Positions 8,801-17,033 of a DNA stretch of 63,198 nucleotides are shown here, one piece after another. Below the pieces are notes generated by a model. It did no database searches. It saw nothing but the letters and a program-made list of their open reading frames with translations, and had not been told where the DNA came from. A program made the position numbers and the translations under genes. This DNA is from Natrinema versiforme JCM 10478 (GTDB lineage Archaea; Halobacteriota; Halobacteria; Halobacteriales; Natrialbaceae): assembly GCF_000337195.1 (NCBI RefSeq), contig NZ_AOID01000027.1, positions 19,910-83,107 of the forward strand, written 5' to 3'. Position 1 is the first letter of the stretch. Every line of letters starts with the position of its first letter.

Positions 8801-10090
8801 TCAGCCATCCTTTCCGGCTGATTCGACCTGACTCGAGGGAGCTCCGAACTCGAGTTCGATCGGCTCCATCGACCGCCCGCCGGCCCTGCACTTCGGGATC
8901 GTAAGACGGTGTTCGAGACGCGAGTCGGCCTCGGGTGTGATCGTCTCCATCTCGAGGACTGCATCGACTGCGTGCATCGTCGTGGTCCGATGGTCGGGGG
9001 CTGCCGGCTCGTCGAGACAGTGTAACAGGCCGATACTTTCGGTGGCGACCAACTGCTCTTTGAGGTCGTCGAGAAAGGTGACGTAGGCGTCCCGGTCGCC
9101 GCTCTCCAGTGCGTTTACGGGATCGACGACGAGCGTCGACGCGGCAGGTAGTTTCTCGATCAGGTCCGTCGCCGCCGAAGGACGGGTATCGCCGTCGAGT
9201 CGACGAACCGTCGGGGTCCCGGTCGTCGTTGCCGCGGCCTCGAGCGCTCGCTCGACGTTCGCGACCGACCGTTCGGTCGACAGATAGAGCGTCCCACGGA
9301 CGGCGGTCGCCTCGTAGAGGAGTTGCTCCGACTGACTGGCCGGATCCGCGACCACCGCGACCAGCGATCCCGGGGCCAGTCCCCCACCCAACCGTCGATC
9401 GAGTTCGTCGATTCCCGTCGGTAATAGATCGTCGTCGTACTCCACCGGCGTTCGGTCCGGTGGTGCCCTCCGCTCGAGCGCCTGTGCGAGATCGTCGTAG
9501 GCCGCGCGGGTCTCCTCGTCCGTCAGGGGCGACGATTCGTCGGGGATTTGGCCCAACACCGGAACGTCGGTCCACGATTCGACCGCCTCCGGAACGCTGT
9601 CACATCGATTCAGTACCGTTCCGAGCACCGGGACCTCGAGTCGCCGCGCCAGCTTGATCGTCGTCTCCGCGGCGCTGCAACTGCGCTCGCCGTCGGTCGT
9701 CACGACGATTACGCCGTCGGCCGCCGAAAGCGGTTCGACGACATCGGGCCCCGCACCCGACGGACAGTCGACGAACGTCTGGACACCGTCGGTCTCGAGC
9801 AACTCGAACGCCGCCTCGAAGTCGACCTGCGTCGACGGCTCCGGAGCCGAGAGCAACCCGACGTTCGAGACCCGCGGACTCGATTGGACGACCGAGTCGA
9901 TATTCGTGCCAGACTCGAGTGCCGCGAGCGTCGGTTCCCGATCGACACCACCCGCGACGTGGACGTTCGGCAGTTGTCGATCGGCGTCGACCGCGACCGC
10001 CGCCGTCCCGCGCCGGCCGAACGCCTCGGCCAGCCCGATCGTCGTCACCGTCTTTCCACAGCCGCCTTTCGCACCCGCGATAGCGATCAT
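8801..10090 (-). CDS. MinD-like ATPase fused to a P-loop-less KaiC/RecA-like domain
   Basis: A 429-residue protein with two ATPase folds. Residues 1-215 are a MinD/ParA domain with the deviant Walker A KGGCGKT (8-14) and TFVDCPSGAG. Residues about 220-429 look like a KaiC/RAD55-type RecA fold: it starts LPTGIDELDRRLGGGLAPGS, where a Walker A should follow, but the sequence reads VVADPASQSEQLL with no GKT/S. A Walker-B-like strand TLVVDPVNAL is kept. So the second half is probably a non-hydrolysing partner or regulatory module. I chose the ATG at 10090 because the MinD fold begins there; the upstream extension is shadow. Convergent with the other MinD gene. Confidence 0.85.
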   Translation of the reverse strand: MIAIAGAKGGCGKTVTTIGLAEAFGRRGTAAVAVDADRQLPNVHVAGGVDREPTLAALESGTNIDSVVQSSPRVSNVGLLSAPEPSTQVDFEAAFELLETDGVQTFVDCPSGAGPDVVEPLSAADGVIVVTTDGERSCSAAETTIKLARRLEVPVLGTVLNRCDSVPEAVESWTDVPVLGQIPDESSPLTDEETRAAYDDLAQALERRAPPDRTPVEYDDDLLPTGIDELDRRLGGGLAPGSLVAVVADPASQSEQLLYEATAVRGTLYLSTERSVANVERALEAAATTTGTPTVRRLDGDTRPSAATDLIEKLPAASTLVVDPVNALESGDRDAYVTFLDDLKEQLVATESIGLLHCLDEPAAPDHRTTTMHAVDAVLEMETITPEADSRLEHRLTIPKCRAGGRSMEPIELEFGAPSSQVESAGKDG

Positions 10091-10280
10091 ACCGACAGTG
10101 GCTCGGCATCCCTTTTGAACCTCGGTTCGAGCGCGGTCGTAGCCTTCGCCCTCGTCTGTCAGTGCGTGGTTGGCAGAGGGGGGGTTCTCGATGGAACGGG
10201 TTACCGCGCTCGTTTTCGCCATCTCTCGATCGGGTTCTCTCGAGATACATTATCCACGTCGAAGTATGAGATTCCAAGCG

Positions 10281-10290
10281 TTTTATTTGA
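10281..10290 (+). promoter_or_regulatory. Probable promoter (TATA) of the lipoprotein gene
   Basis: TTTTATTTGA lies about 30 bases upstream of the ATG at 10316, giving a leaderless or nearly leaderless transcript. The surrounding DNA is moderately AT-rich, so specificity is lower than elsewhere. Confidence 0.4.
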
Positions 10291-10315
10291 TTGAACAGGA
10301 AATACGGAGTATATT

Positions 10316-11521
10316 ATGGGCAATCGATCGATCCGAACTCGTCGCAATTGGTTGGCGAGTTGTCTCGGCGTGACTGCCGGGATTTCGGGACTCGCTGGGT
10401 GTATGAATACCGATAAGAGCGATAATGATAAGAACGGGGCCAGTGACGAACTTCTGCCCAGCGAATGGCCAATGTACGGCGTCGATCCGCAGAATACGGG
10501 GTATCATCCGACTGCGACTGGGCCAACTAATGAAAATGTTGAATCAAATGTAGTTGTAGAAACAGAAGGATCGATTAGAAATAGTCCGATAATTGTTGAG
10601 GGCACCCTATATGTGAGTTCTTCAGATGGGAATTTTTATTCATATGATCTTGATAAGGAGGAATTAAATAGCGAGAAAGTGATAAACTCGTTGCATGATT
10701 CTCATCCCGCGTTCAAAAATGATCGCATATTTGTCGGAATAAAAGACGGGATAGTAGCACTTGATAGAGACGATCTGAGCATTGATTGGGAATATAATTC
10801 AGCAATAAGTAATATCCAACCCACTCCAGTTCCGAACGGTATAATTGGTACAGAGAATATGTTTTTACACCGTTTTGATTCACGCGGCAACAAAACGACC
10901 ATACATAACATGCGTGACCATTCTGGAGGGCGCCCCTATTCGAAAGTACCAGCAGTGAATAATAATCGAGTGTATTTTACAAGCGGGATTATGTTGTATG
11001 CAGTGAATCCTAAAGACGGTGAAATAGAATGGAGTTTTGAAAATCCGAATGAAGAAATAATGGGTGAATGTAATCCAGCAATTTCTGATGGCTCTGTTTA
11101 TGTTGGTGGTGAAGATCAACAACTTTATTCGATTAACTCCATCAACGGGACGAAAGAGTGGTCAATTGATACTAAATCCGTAGTTCCATCTGACCCGTCA
11201 GTAGCAAATGGTATAGTCTATGTTGAGGCGAACGGTTCTGCTTACCTTGGTGGAGATTCCTGGTTACTTGCGATAGATATAAACAAACAAGAAATAGTGT
11301 GGGAGCAGAAACTTACTTCTACGACAAGTTCAAAACCAGTTATCGTTGATGGATCGGTATATCATGTTGATCTTAAAACTATCTATTCATTTGATGCTGA
11401 AAAAGGACATGAGATCTGGAAAAGTGAAGTGTTTGAGGAGCCTGCTAGTGTCTCACCAGTTGTATTTGATAATGATATATATGCGTCAGCAGCGGACGGA
11501 AATGTTTACAAAATCAGTTAA
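10316..11521 (+). CDS. Tat-exported lipoprotein with PQQ-type beta-propeller repeats
   Basis: A 401-residue secreted protein. The N-terminus has a twin-arginine motif (RTRRNWLAS), a hydrophobic stretch and a lipobox LAGC with Cys29, so it is probably exported by Tat and lipid-anchored. The mature part begins with the signature WPMYGVDPQNTGYHP and has about seven repeats ending in W-containing strands (WEYN, WSFE, WSID, WEQK, WKSE), as in PQQ/BamB-like propellers. These act as scaffolds or enzymes at the cell surface; no cofactor site can be named. From about residue 70 onward the DNA becomes AT-rich with codons such as AAT, ATA and TTA, unlike its own 5' end and unlike most of the window. It ends 8 bases inside the opposing pilin-like gene. 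Confidence 0.85.
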   Translation: MGNRSIRTRRNWLASCLGVTAGISGLAGCMNTDKSDNDKNGASDELLPSEWPMYGVDPQNTGYHPTATGPTNENVESNVVVETEGSIRNSPIIVEGTLYVSSSDGNFYSYDLDKEELNSEKVINSLHDSHPAFKNDRIFVGIKDGIVALDRDDLSIDWEYNSAISNIQPTPVPNGIIGTENMFLHRFDSRGNKTTIHNMRDHSGGRPYSKVPAVNNNRVYFTSGIMLYAVNPKDGEIEWSFENPNEEIMGECNPAISDGSVYVGGEDQQLYSINSINGTKEWSIDTKSVVPSDPSVANGIVYVEANGSAYLGGDSWLLAIDINKQEIVWEQKLTSTTSSKPVIVDGSVYHVDLKTIYSFDAEKGHEIWKSEVFEEPASVSPVVFDNDIYASAADGNVYKIS

Positions 11522-14500
11522 TTGGAAGCCCATTTGCACCATTAGTTATACATTTGTTACTATCACTTTCAGTAAAACTAGGCCCGCTTTTATTCCAGCC
11601 CTTTGAACAACTCTGACGTGTCGCACCGCTATTTCCATACCTCCACGTATCTCCAACACCGGGTGATCCTTGGGCTAGTAATTGCGGACTCGGGACAACA
11701 ATCGGTATCAGTAGAGTATTCTCGAACGAGATTGGTTCCACAGTGCCAACTGTCAATTCGTCTTGATCTGCCCAAGATGCTGTTTCAATTGTCACTTCTG
11801 AATCTTGACGAGCATAGGACATTTGGTTAGAATTTGTTGGGTCCCCATTGGTTGTACGAACCTCAAAGCGAGCATACTCTCCTTGTAAATCAACATAATA
11901 TGCATCAAGTTGTAGGTAAAACAGGGAAGGCCATGGCATGAGGGGAAGACCTGGATGGCCGACTCCGTCAAGATAACCAGCTCCCAAGGGAGCATGCTCT
12001 GTATCGTTTATCTCAAGAACGCCTTCTCCTTCTGGTCGGACAGCCGGAACATCTGATCGATTAACCGTCTCTAGTGACAGATACGTTGGAGATGCCTCAA
12101 TTTGATAGTTAGAATCTTCTGTTAATGGTGATTTTTCGATTGAGGCAAGGGTATCATTGGGGCGTGTTTCTGGATCCATCATTCGATCGATGAAGTCCAT
12201 TGGCCCACCAAGGAGATTATTACCTGTATCAAGGAGATCTCCAAGGAGAGAATTAAGTATCGCACTGCTCTCACCAAGTGTCTCATCATGCCAATCGCTA
12301 ACCTGATCAATATTATTGTATGTATTCTGGTAATACTGCTTTCGTACTTCAACTCGCAAGAGGTCTGCCGTATTGTTATATGGAATGGATGTATTCTGAT
12401 ATACTATTTCATGCTCTATCTTACTCACGTTGTCCTTCACTTGTCTAATCGGACTTGGCTTCTTAACCATATTTGATAGATCTGACTGGTGAGGATCGAC
12501 AACTGTTACAGTCTCATAATGGGTTTGGTTAAGCTCGGCTAATAGCCATTCATAAAGTTCATCTTTATCTCGTGGGCTGACGTCGACCTCTGGGTTTGCA
12601 GAATAAGAAATTGCTTGCTCGAGGTCACTCTCTGTGATTATCGAACCACTCGATTTCTCTATTCTACGCTCAAGTTCCTGTTCTTGAGAACTAATAGATG
12701 CAGATCGAAGATTAAAGCTTTTCTTCACTGATTTTTCTTCTACACCCTCAAAGTTATCCACATCTCCATAACTTTCATTCCACGAATCTGTAGAGAAGGG
12801 TGATTTCAAACCGTGCGATTCTTTTTCAGCAGTAGCACTATCTGACGCGAGGTCTCCGGATATTTCATAGTCTGCGCTATATGTTATTCCAGATTTCCAA
12901 TTCAGATGCGTATAAGAGGAACGATTTTCATCGTCATGTTTCCATTCTGATTTTATACCAATCGAGTTTTCATATTCTATATTAACCTTGGCCAGATCTC
13001 GATTGTTAAAATCAGTATTCTTGTTATCAGAGATAAATTCGATTGAAACATTAGCATCCGCAGGAAAGGTGTTTGGTAGATAAGTTGTGTTGATCGGACC
13101 AGACCAGTTTCCGGGGTGTTGAGCCCAGTCACTCGGCGGTGATGGATTTGGTAAACTCTCATGACGATATGGTCCTGCTTCACTTGTTTTTATATCTATG
13201 CTATATATATCGGATATCAATTCACTGATTTCATCAGATTCTTCTGCAACACTGTATAAATCGTCAATTTCACCAATAGTGTTACCTAGATTAGCGACAC
13301 TTTCTGCCTGTCCCGAGTTATCGATATCATTAGCAAAGTAGTGTTTAAGGTAGTCTTCATTGAATCGCTCGTCTTCCTTTAATGATTTATTGAACTCTGA
13401 TTCAACTTGACCCATGTCCATCCCGGCCGCCATCTGCATATAGGAGACATCAGCGAACGGATGGGCCTGAATCTCGACATCGGTCTCGACGTTGTCCTCG
13501 AGCATCGTCAAAACGATATCTTGGACGGTCGGTGCGTCCGGGAGCTCACCCTCGGCGTCGATCAGATCGGCGTTACAGAGGTCGCTCTCGTTGGCGAGTG
13601 AGTTGTTCTCGCCGCCGGGAAGGAAGTCCTCGGTTTTGACATCACCTGCACTCGAGGCGAGATCGCTTCCCATACAGAGCGTCGGGAGGAGCATGGCGCG
13701 GTCCTTGTAGGGGTCGGTCGTGCCGAAGGTCTTCTCTTGGAGGCCGAAGACGGCGTCGTTGACCATCACTTCGGTGTGCTCGTTCGGGGTGAGGTTATGG
13801 AAGGCGCGGTCGCCGCTGGAGAGGCGATCGTAGTAGGCTTTCCCCCACGTGTAGGGGTACATTCGGGCCGCGAAGTACCGCCCGAAGCCGTCGTAGCTGT
13901 CGGTTTCGAAGAAGCCTTTGTTGAGTTGGCTCTGGAACTCCTCGGTTCGGTCTTTGAGCTGGTAGAGCGGTGTGCCAACCGTCACCGCGAGCGATCGCTG
14001 CTCGGTCGCCGTTTCGCCGTCGCCTTCGCTGACGGTCAGTTCGATCCCGTCGACTTCGACGGTGATGACACCGGCTTCCCGCCTGTCGATCGAGACGCGG
14101 TCGATCGCTGCCTCGAGGTCGTCGCCGTCGCCCCAGTCGATCCGGTCGACCGAGGCTCGGGCGGTGGTGTCGTGATCGACCCGTTGCTCGGCGGTCGCGA
14201 ACGATTCGGAGACCTCGCGGTAGATGAGGAGTTTGAAATACTGGTCGAACACCGCCTCGTCCTCGTCGATCGCACTGCTGAAGGCCGCGTCCGCCCCGTC
14301 GGTCGATGTGACGGGCGCGCTGGCGGCATCGTCGGCGGCGCGGAGGACCGCCTGTCTCAGTTCGCCGACGGCGACGGACTCGGCGCGGTCCATCGCGAGT
14401 GCGTTGTCGGTGTCGACGGTCGGTGTGTCTCTGGATTCCAGGACGCCGACGATCATGATGCTGCTGAGCAGCAACAGGACGGCGATCAGGGCGAACGGAA

Positions 14501-14552
14501 TGCGGGCACGGTCGTCGTCTGCGATCGAAACGGTATGGGGTCGGTCAGTCAT
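11514..14552 (-). CDS. Very large pilin-like/minor-pilin cell-surface protein of the pilus operon (mosaic gene)
   Basis: A 1012-residue protein, last in the pilus-like operon. One hydrophobic segment near the N-terminus (residues 19-40, IPFALIAVLLLLSSIMIVGV) fits a type IV pilin-like anchor; the rest is extracellular-type, Asn/Ser/Tyr-rich toward the C-terminus, with few cysteines (a pair in the last 40 residues). The first 375 codons are GC-rich like the rest of the operon. From about position 13,420 down to the stop the DNA is AT-rich, a shift inside one intact frame. It overlaps the upstream gene by 8 bases and the converging lipoprotein gene by 8. Likely a tip or minor subunit with a variable distal domain; that role is inference. 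Confidence 0.75.
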   Translation of the reverse strand: MTDRPHTVSIADDDRARIPFALIAVLLLLSSIMIVGVLESRDTPTVDTDNALAMDRAESVAVGELRQAVLRAADDAASAPVTSTDGADAAFSSAIDEDEAVFDQYFKLLIYREVSESFATAEQRVDHDTTARASVDRIDWGDGDDLEAAIDRVSIDRREAGVITVEVDGIELTVSEGDGETATEQRSLAVTVGTPLYQLKDRTEEFQSQLNKGFFETDSYDGFGRYFAARMYPYTWGKAYYDRLSSGDRAFHNLTPNEHTEVMVNDAVFGLQEKTFGTTDPYKDRAMLLPTLCMGSDLASSAGDVKTEDFLPGGENNSLANESDLCNADLIDAEGELPDAPTVQDIVLTMLEDNVETDVEIQAHPFADVSYMQMAAGMDMGQVESEFNKSLKEDERFNEDYLKHYFANDIDNSGQAESVANLGNTIGEIDDLYSVAEESDEISELISDIYSIDIKTSEAGPYRHESLPNPSPPSDWAQHPGNWSGPINTTYLPNTFPADANVSIEFISDNKNTDFNNRDLAKVNIEYENSIGIKSEWKHDDENRSSYTHLNWKSGITYSADYEISGDLASDSATAEKESHGLKSPFSTDSWNESYGDVDNFEGVEEKSVKKSFNLRSASISSQEQELERRIEKSSGSIITESDLEQAISYSANPEVDVSPRDKDELYEWLLAELNQTHYETVTVVDPHQSDLSNMVKKPSPIRQVKDNVSKIEHEIVYQNTSIPYNNTADLLRVEVRKQYYQNTYNNIDQVSDWHDETLGESSAILNSLLGDLLDTGNNLLGGPMDFIDRMMDPETRPNDTLASIEKSPLTEDSNYQIEASPTYLSLETVNRSDVPAVRPEGEGVLEINDTEHAPLGAGYLDGVGHPGLPLMPWPSLFYLQLDAYYVDLQGEYARFEVRTTNGDPTNSNQMSYARQDSEVTIETASWADQDELTVGTVEPISFENTLLIPIVVPSPQLLAQGSPGVGDTWRYGNSGATRQSCSKGWNKSGPSFTESDSNKCITNGANGLPIN

Positions 14553-15603
14553 GGTTCCACGTCTGAATCGTGATCGTCACGTCGGCAGTCGATATCTCGT
14601 CGGCGAGCAGCGCCGCGATCTCCTCGTCTCGTCGGTCGCCGTCGTACTTCTCCTCGATCGCCGCAATTTCGGGCTCGAGAGCGGTCTGTAGGTCCTTCCC
14701 GATCCAGTGTCCCAACCCGTTTCGACCGAACGCGTCGGCGTCTTCGAGTCCGCGGAGTACCTGTGCGTTCGCTTCGACGGCGTCGGCCTCGTCGCGCTTG
14801 AGCGGGCCGTGATGATCGGGGTTCGTCGTCCCGGTAAACTCGTACTCGAGGGGTGCGACTATCTGCTCGTAGCGAAAGACCGCGAGTTCGTGGGAGACGC
14901 CTTGGCTCTCGAGGGTTCGCTGGGTGTCGGCCGGCGGGAAGTAGCCGTCGACGATCGCCGAACCGACCACCATCCCGGCCGCCTCGAACGATTTGTTCTC
15001 GGGCGTATCGATGCGGTCGGTTCGATTGCCCAGATACTCGTTCCAGTCGGTACCGCCGTCCAGATACGCGCGTTCGATTTCGGCCGAATCGACGGCCGGG
15101 AACCCGCTCGAGGCGGTCAGCGTGACGCTCGAGACGTCCGCGGTCGGCGGGGGTCGCTCGCCGGCGGTGGCCGTGCCGTTGATCGAGGCGTTGTCGTAGG
15201 GCTCCCACTCGGCGACGGCGTAGAAATCGCCGCTCGAGCCGACGAGAGCGCTTTCGACGGACGCGTCGACGGCGGTTTCGAACTCGTCGCCGGCGGGTCG
15301 GATTCGGGTCCCGTCGATGCGGGCGTTCGCGACGGCCGCGTCCGCGAGCAGTCCCGTGGCCGAGCCGTACTCGGTTCGGTAGGACTCGCCAGCGCGGTCG
15401 TCGATCGGTGCGGTGTCAGCCAGACTGTACCGAACGCTGAGCGTCGACTCGCCGAGGAGTTCGGCGGTTCTGTCGGCGCGGTCGTCGTCGAACTCGTCGT
15501 CGGAGCCGGACAGGTGCAGCCCGACCAGCAACACGCTCGCGCTGATGAGCAAGAGCGCCATCGCGACGTCCATGACCGTACTCACGGCGCGGTCGCCGCT
15601 CAT
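14545..15603 (-). CDS. Pilin-like N-anchored protein of the pilus operon (352 aa)
   Basis: The N-terminus reads DRAVSTVMDVAMALLLISAS, the archaeal pilin pattern of a charged residue pair before a hydrophobic helix, followed by a mostly extracellular acidic domain. The ATG at 15603 overlaps the stop of the upstream gene (ATGA), which fixes the start. The 3' end overlaps the next gene by 8 bases. Probably a minor pilin or pseudopilin assembled by the PilB/PilC machine encoded upstream. A family-level function is not known to me. Confidence 0.75.
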   Translation of the reverse strand: MSGDRAVSTVMDVAMALLLISASVLLVGLHLSGSDDEFDDDRADRTAELLGESTLSVRYSLADTAPIDDRAGESYRTEYGSATGLLADAAVANARIDGTRIRPAGDEFETAVDASVESALVGSSGDFYAVAEWEPYDNASINGTATAGERPPPTADVSSVTLTASSGFPAVDSAEIERAYLDGGTDWNEYLGNRTDRIDTPENKSFEAAGMVVGSAIVDGYFPPADTQRTLESQGVSHELAVFRYEQIVAPLEYEFTGTTNPDHHGPLKRDEADAVEANAQVLRGLEDADAFGRNGLGHWIGKDLQTALEPEIAAIEEKYDGDRRDEEIAALLADEISTADVTITIQTWNHD

Positions 15604-16067
15604 CCGTCCCACACCCCCACGGTCAGCGTTCCGCCCCGAACGGAACCGGGTCTCGTTTCGACGGCGACCGGGCGTTCGGCTACGCCCGCTTCCGCCGGCG
15701 GCCCCTCGAGTTCCCCGCTCTCGATCGGGTCCCGATCCGGCCGGCCGTCAGTTCCGAAGAACGCGTCGGCGACGACGGTCTCGCGGCCGTCCTCGATGAT
15801 CGTGACCTGCACGTAGACGTTCCGCCCGTGCGGAAGCGAGGCCGTCTCGATATCGTCTCCGAGCGCGCGGTCGTCGCCGGAAACGACGCCGTCGGTTTCG
15901 ATATCGTCCTTGATCCGGCTGACTGCCGTCGTCTCCGTCGTCCGATCGGTCGCTCCGGGGAGCGTCTCGGTGATATAGAGCCCGTACAGTCCAACGCCGA
16001 CAATGAGCGCCGAGACGGCGACGAGCGCGGCGAGCGGTTCGGTCTGCCCGCGCCGGCCGCTAAACAT
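15600..16067 (-). CDS. Small pilin-like protein of the pilus operon (155 aa)
   Basis: Starts RRGQTEPLAALVAVSALIVG: the GQTEP...L arrangement resembles a class III (prepilin peptidase) signal, then one hydrophobic helix and a beta-rich soluble domain. Two start codons are possible: ATG 16067 (chosen, shorter leader before the signal) and ATG 16082. Either overlaps the stop of the upstream gene. No prepilin peptidase gene is in the window, so processing would depend on one elsewhere. Confidence 0.72.
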   Translation of the reverse strand: MFSGRRGQTEPLAALVAVSALIVGVGLYGLYITETLPGATDRTTETTAVSRIKDDIETDGVVSGDDRALGDDIETASLPHGRNVYVQVTIIEDGRETVVADAFFGTDGRPDRDPIESGELEGPPAEAGVAERPVAVETRPGSVRGGTLTVGVWDG

Positions 16068-16986
16068 CGACGAGCGTGACATCGAACCGTTCCGTCGCCG
16101 CGTTGTGTCTCACGTATCCCGGTATCTCCGCGGGCGTATCGATGGCTGCGCCGCCCGAGCCACACACCGGGACCATTTCGGTATCGTGGTCCGCGGGGAC
16201 CCCTTCGAGAGCGTCGACGCTCTGCTCGGCGCTGATCGTCTCGGTACAAACGATCTCGTCGCCGACCCGGACCCGCACGTCGATCGGGAAATATAACACA
16301 CTGTGATCGCTGAGATCGTCGGGTCCGAGATTCGCGGTCCTCTTCGAGGGACCTGCATCGACGGATTTCTCGAGTTGACCGAGGTCATTGCTGCCGGTCG
16401 CCAGTATCTGTACGGTCGCGTCCGTGTTCGCCTCGTAGGCGAACCGACCTTCATGCGTCTGGTCTCCCGGAACGGATTCGAATGCGACGGCGGCGCTGAC
16501 AGTCGGGACCGGCGTGGTACTGACGGTTCGGGTGCGCAGCCGCTCGTCCGCAGTCCGCCACTCCCCGGTGTTGTCCGCGTACGCGTCGTCGACGTCCTCG
16601 AGAAAGACGTCGAACGCGTTTACGTCCGCTCGGTCGAGTTCCGTCGCGTACTCCTCTGCGAAGGCGCGTCCCGCGGAGAGGTTCTCGAGGCGTTCGTGGC
16701 CCATGACGGGGACGACGTGGCCGTAGGTGAGACTCGCTCGAGCGGTACCGTGCTCGTTTCGCATCGCGACCGTCCGGCCGTCGAACTTGATCTCGGTCGC
16801 GTCGTGGTCGTAGGTCGAACTCGCGTCGGCGGTACTGCCGGCGGTTTCCTCGATGGCGTTTGCTGCTCGGTTTGCGTCCGGCGGTGGCCCGTTGGGTAAC
16901 CCGACTGCGATACCCGCGATGGCGACGCTGACGATGGAGACGGCCAGCCAGACGTACCAGCCGTCGACTGGGGTTTCCAAATCCAT
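16060..16986 (-). CDS. N-anchored pseudopilin-like protein of the pilus operon (308 aa)
   Basis: An N-terminal segment WYVWLAVSIVSVAIAGIAVG forms one membrane helix, followed by a long soluble domain with two widely spaced cysteines (in IVCTETIS and PVCGSGG) that might form a disulfide outside the cell. The frame is open upstream to 17367, but the ATG at 16986 is preceded at 27 bases by a TATTTAAAT box and comes just after the end of the PilC-type gene. It overlaps the next gene by 8 bases. Confidence 0.75.
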   Translation of the reverse strand: MDLETPVDGWYVWLAVSIVSVAIAGIAVGLPNGPPPDANRAANAIEETAGSTADASSTYDHDATEIKFDGRTVAMRNEHGTARASLTYGHVVPVMGHERLENLSAGRAFAEEYATELDRADVNAFDVFLEDVDDAYADNTGEWRTADERLRTRTVSTTPVPTVSAAVAFESVPGDQTHEGRFAYEANTDATVQILATGSNDLGQLEKSVDAGPSKRTANLGPDDLSDHSVLYFPIDVRVRVGDEIVCTETISAEQSVDALEGVPADHDTEMVPVCGSGGAAIDTPAEIPGYVRHNAATERFDVTLVDV

Positions 16987-17008
16987 GCTGCCTCTCGCCG
17001 CGTGTTCG

Positions 17009-17017
17009 TATTTAAAT
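17009..17017 (-). promoter_or_regulatory. TATA box inside the pilus operon, before the pilin-like genes
   Basis: TATTTAAAT is centred about 27 bases before the ATG at 16986, in the short spacer after the PilC-type gene. It suggests a separate leaderless transcript for the four pilin-like genes, allowing more subunit than machine. Confidence 0.55.
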
Positions 17018-17033
17018 CCGAGTCCGGTGAGTC

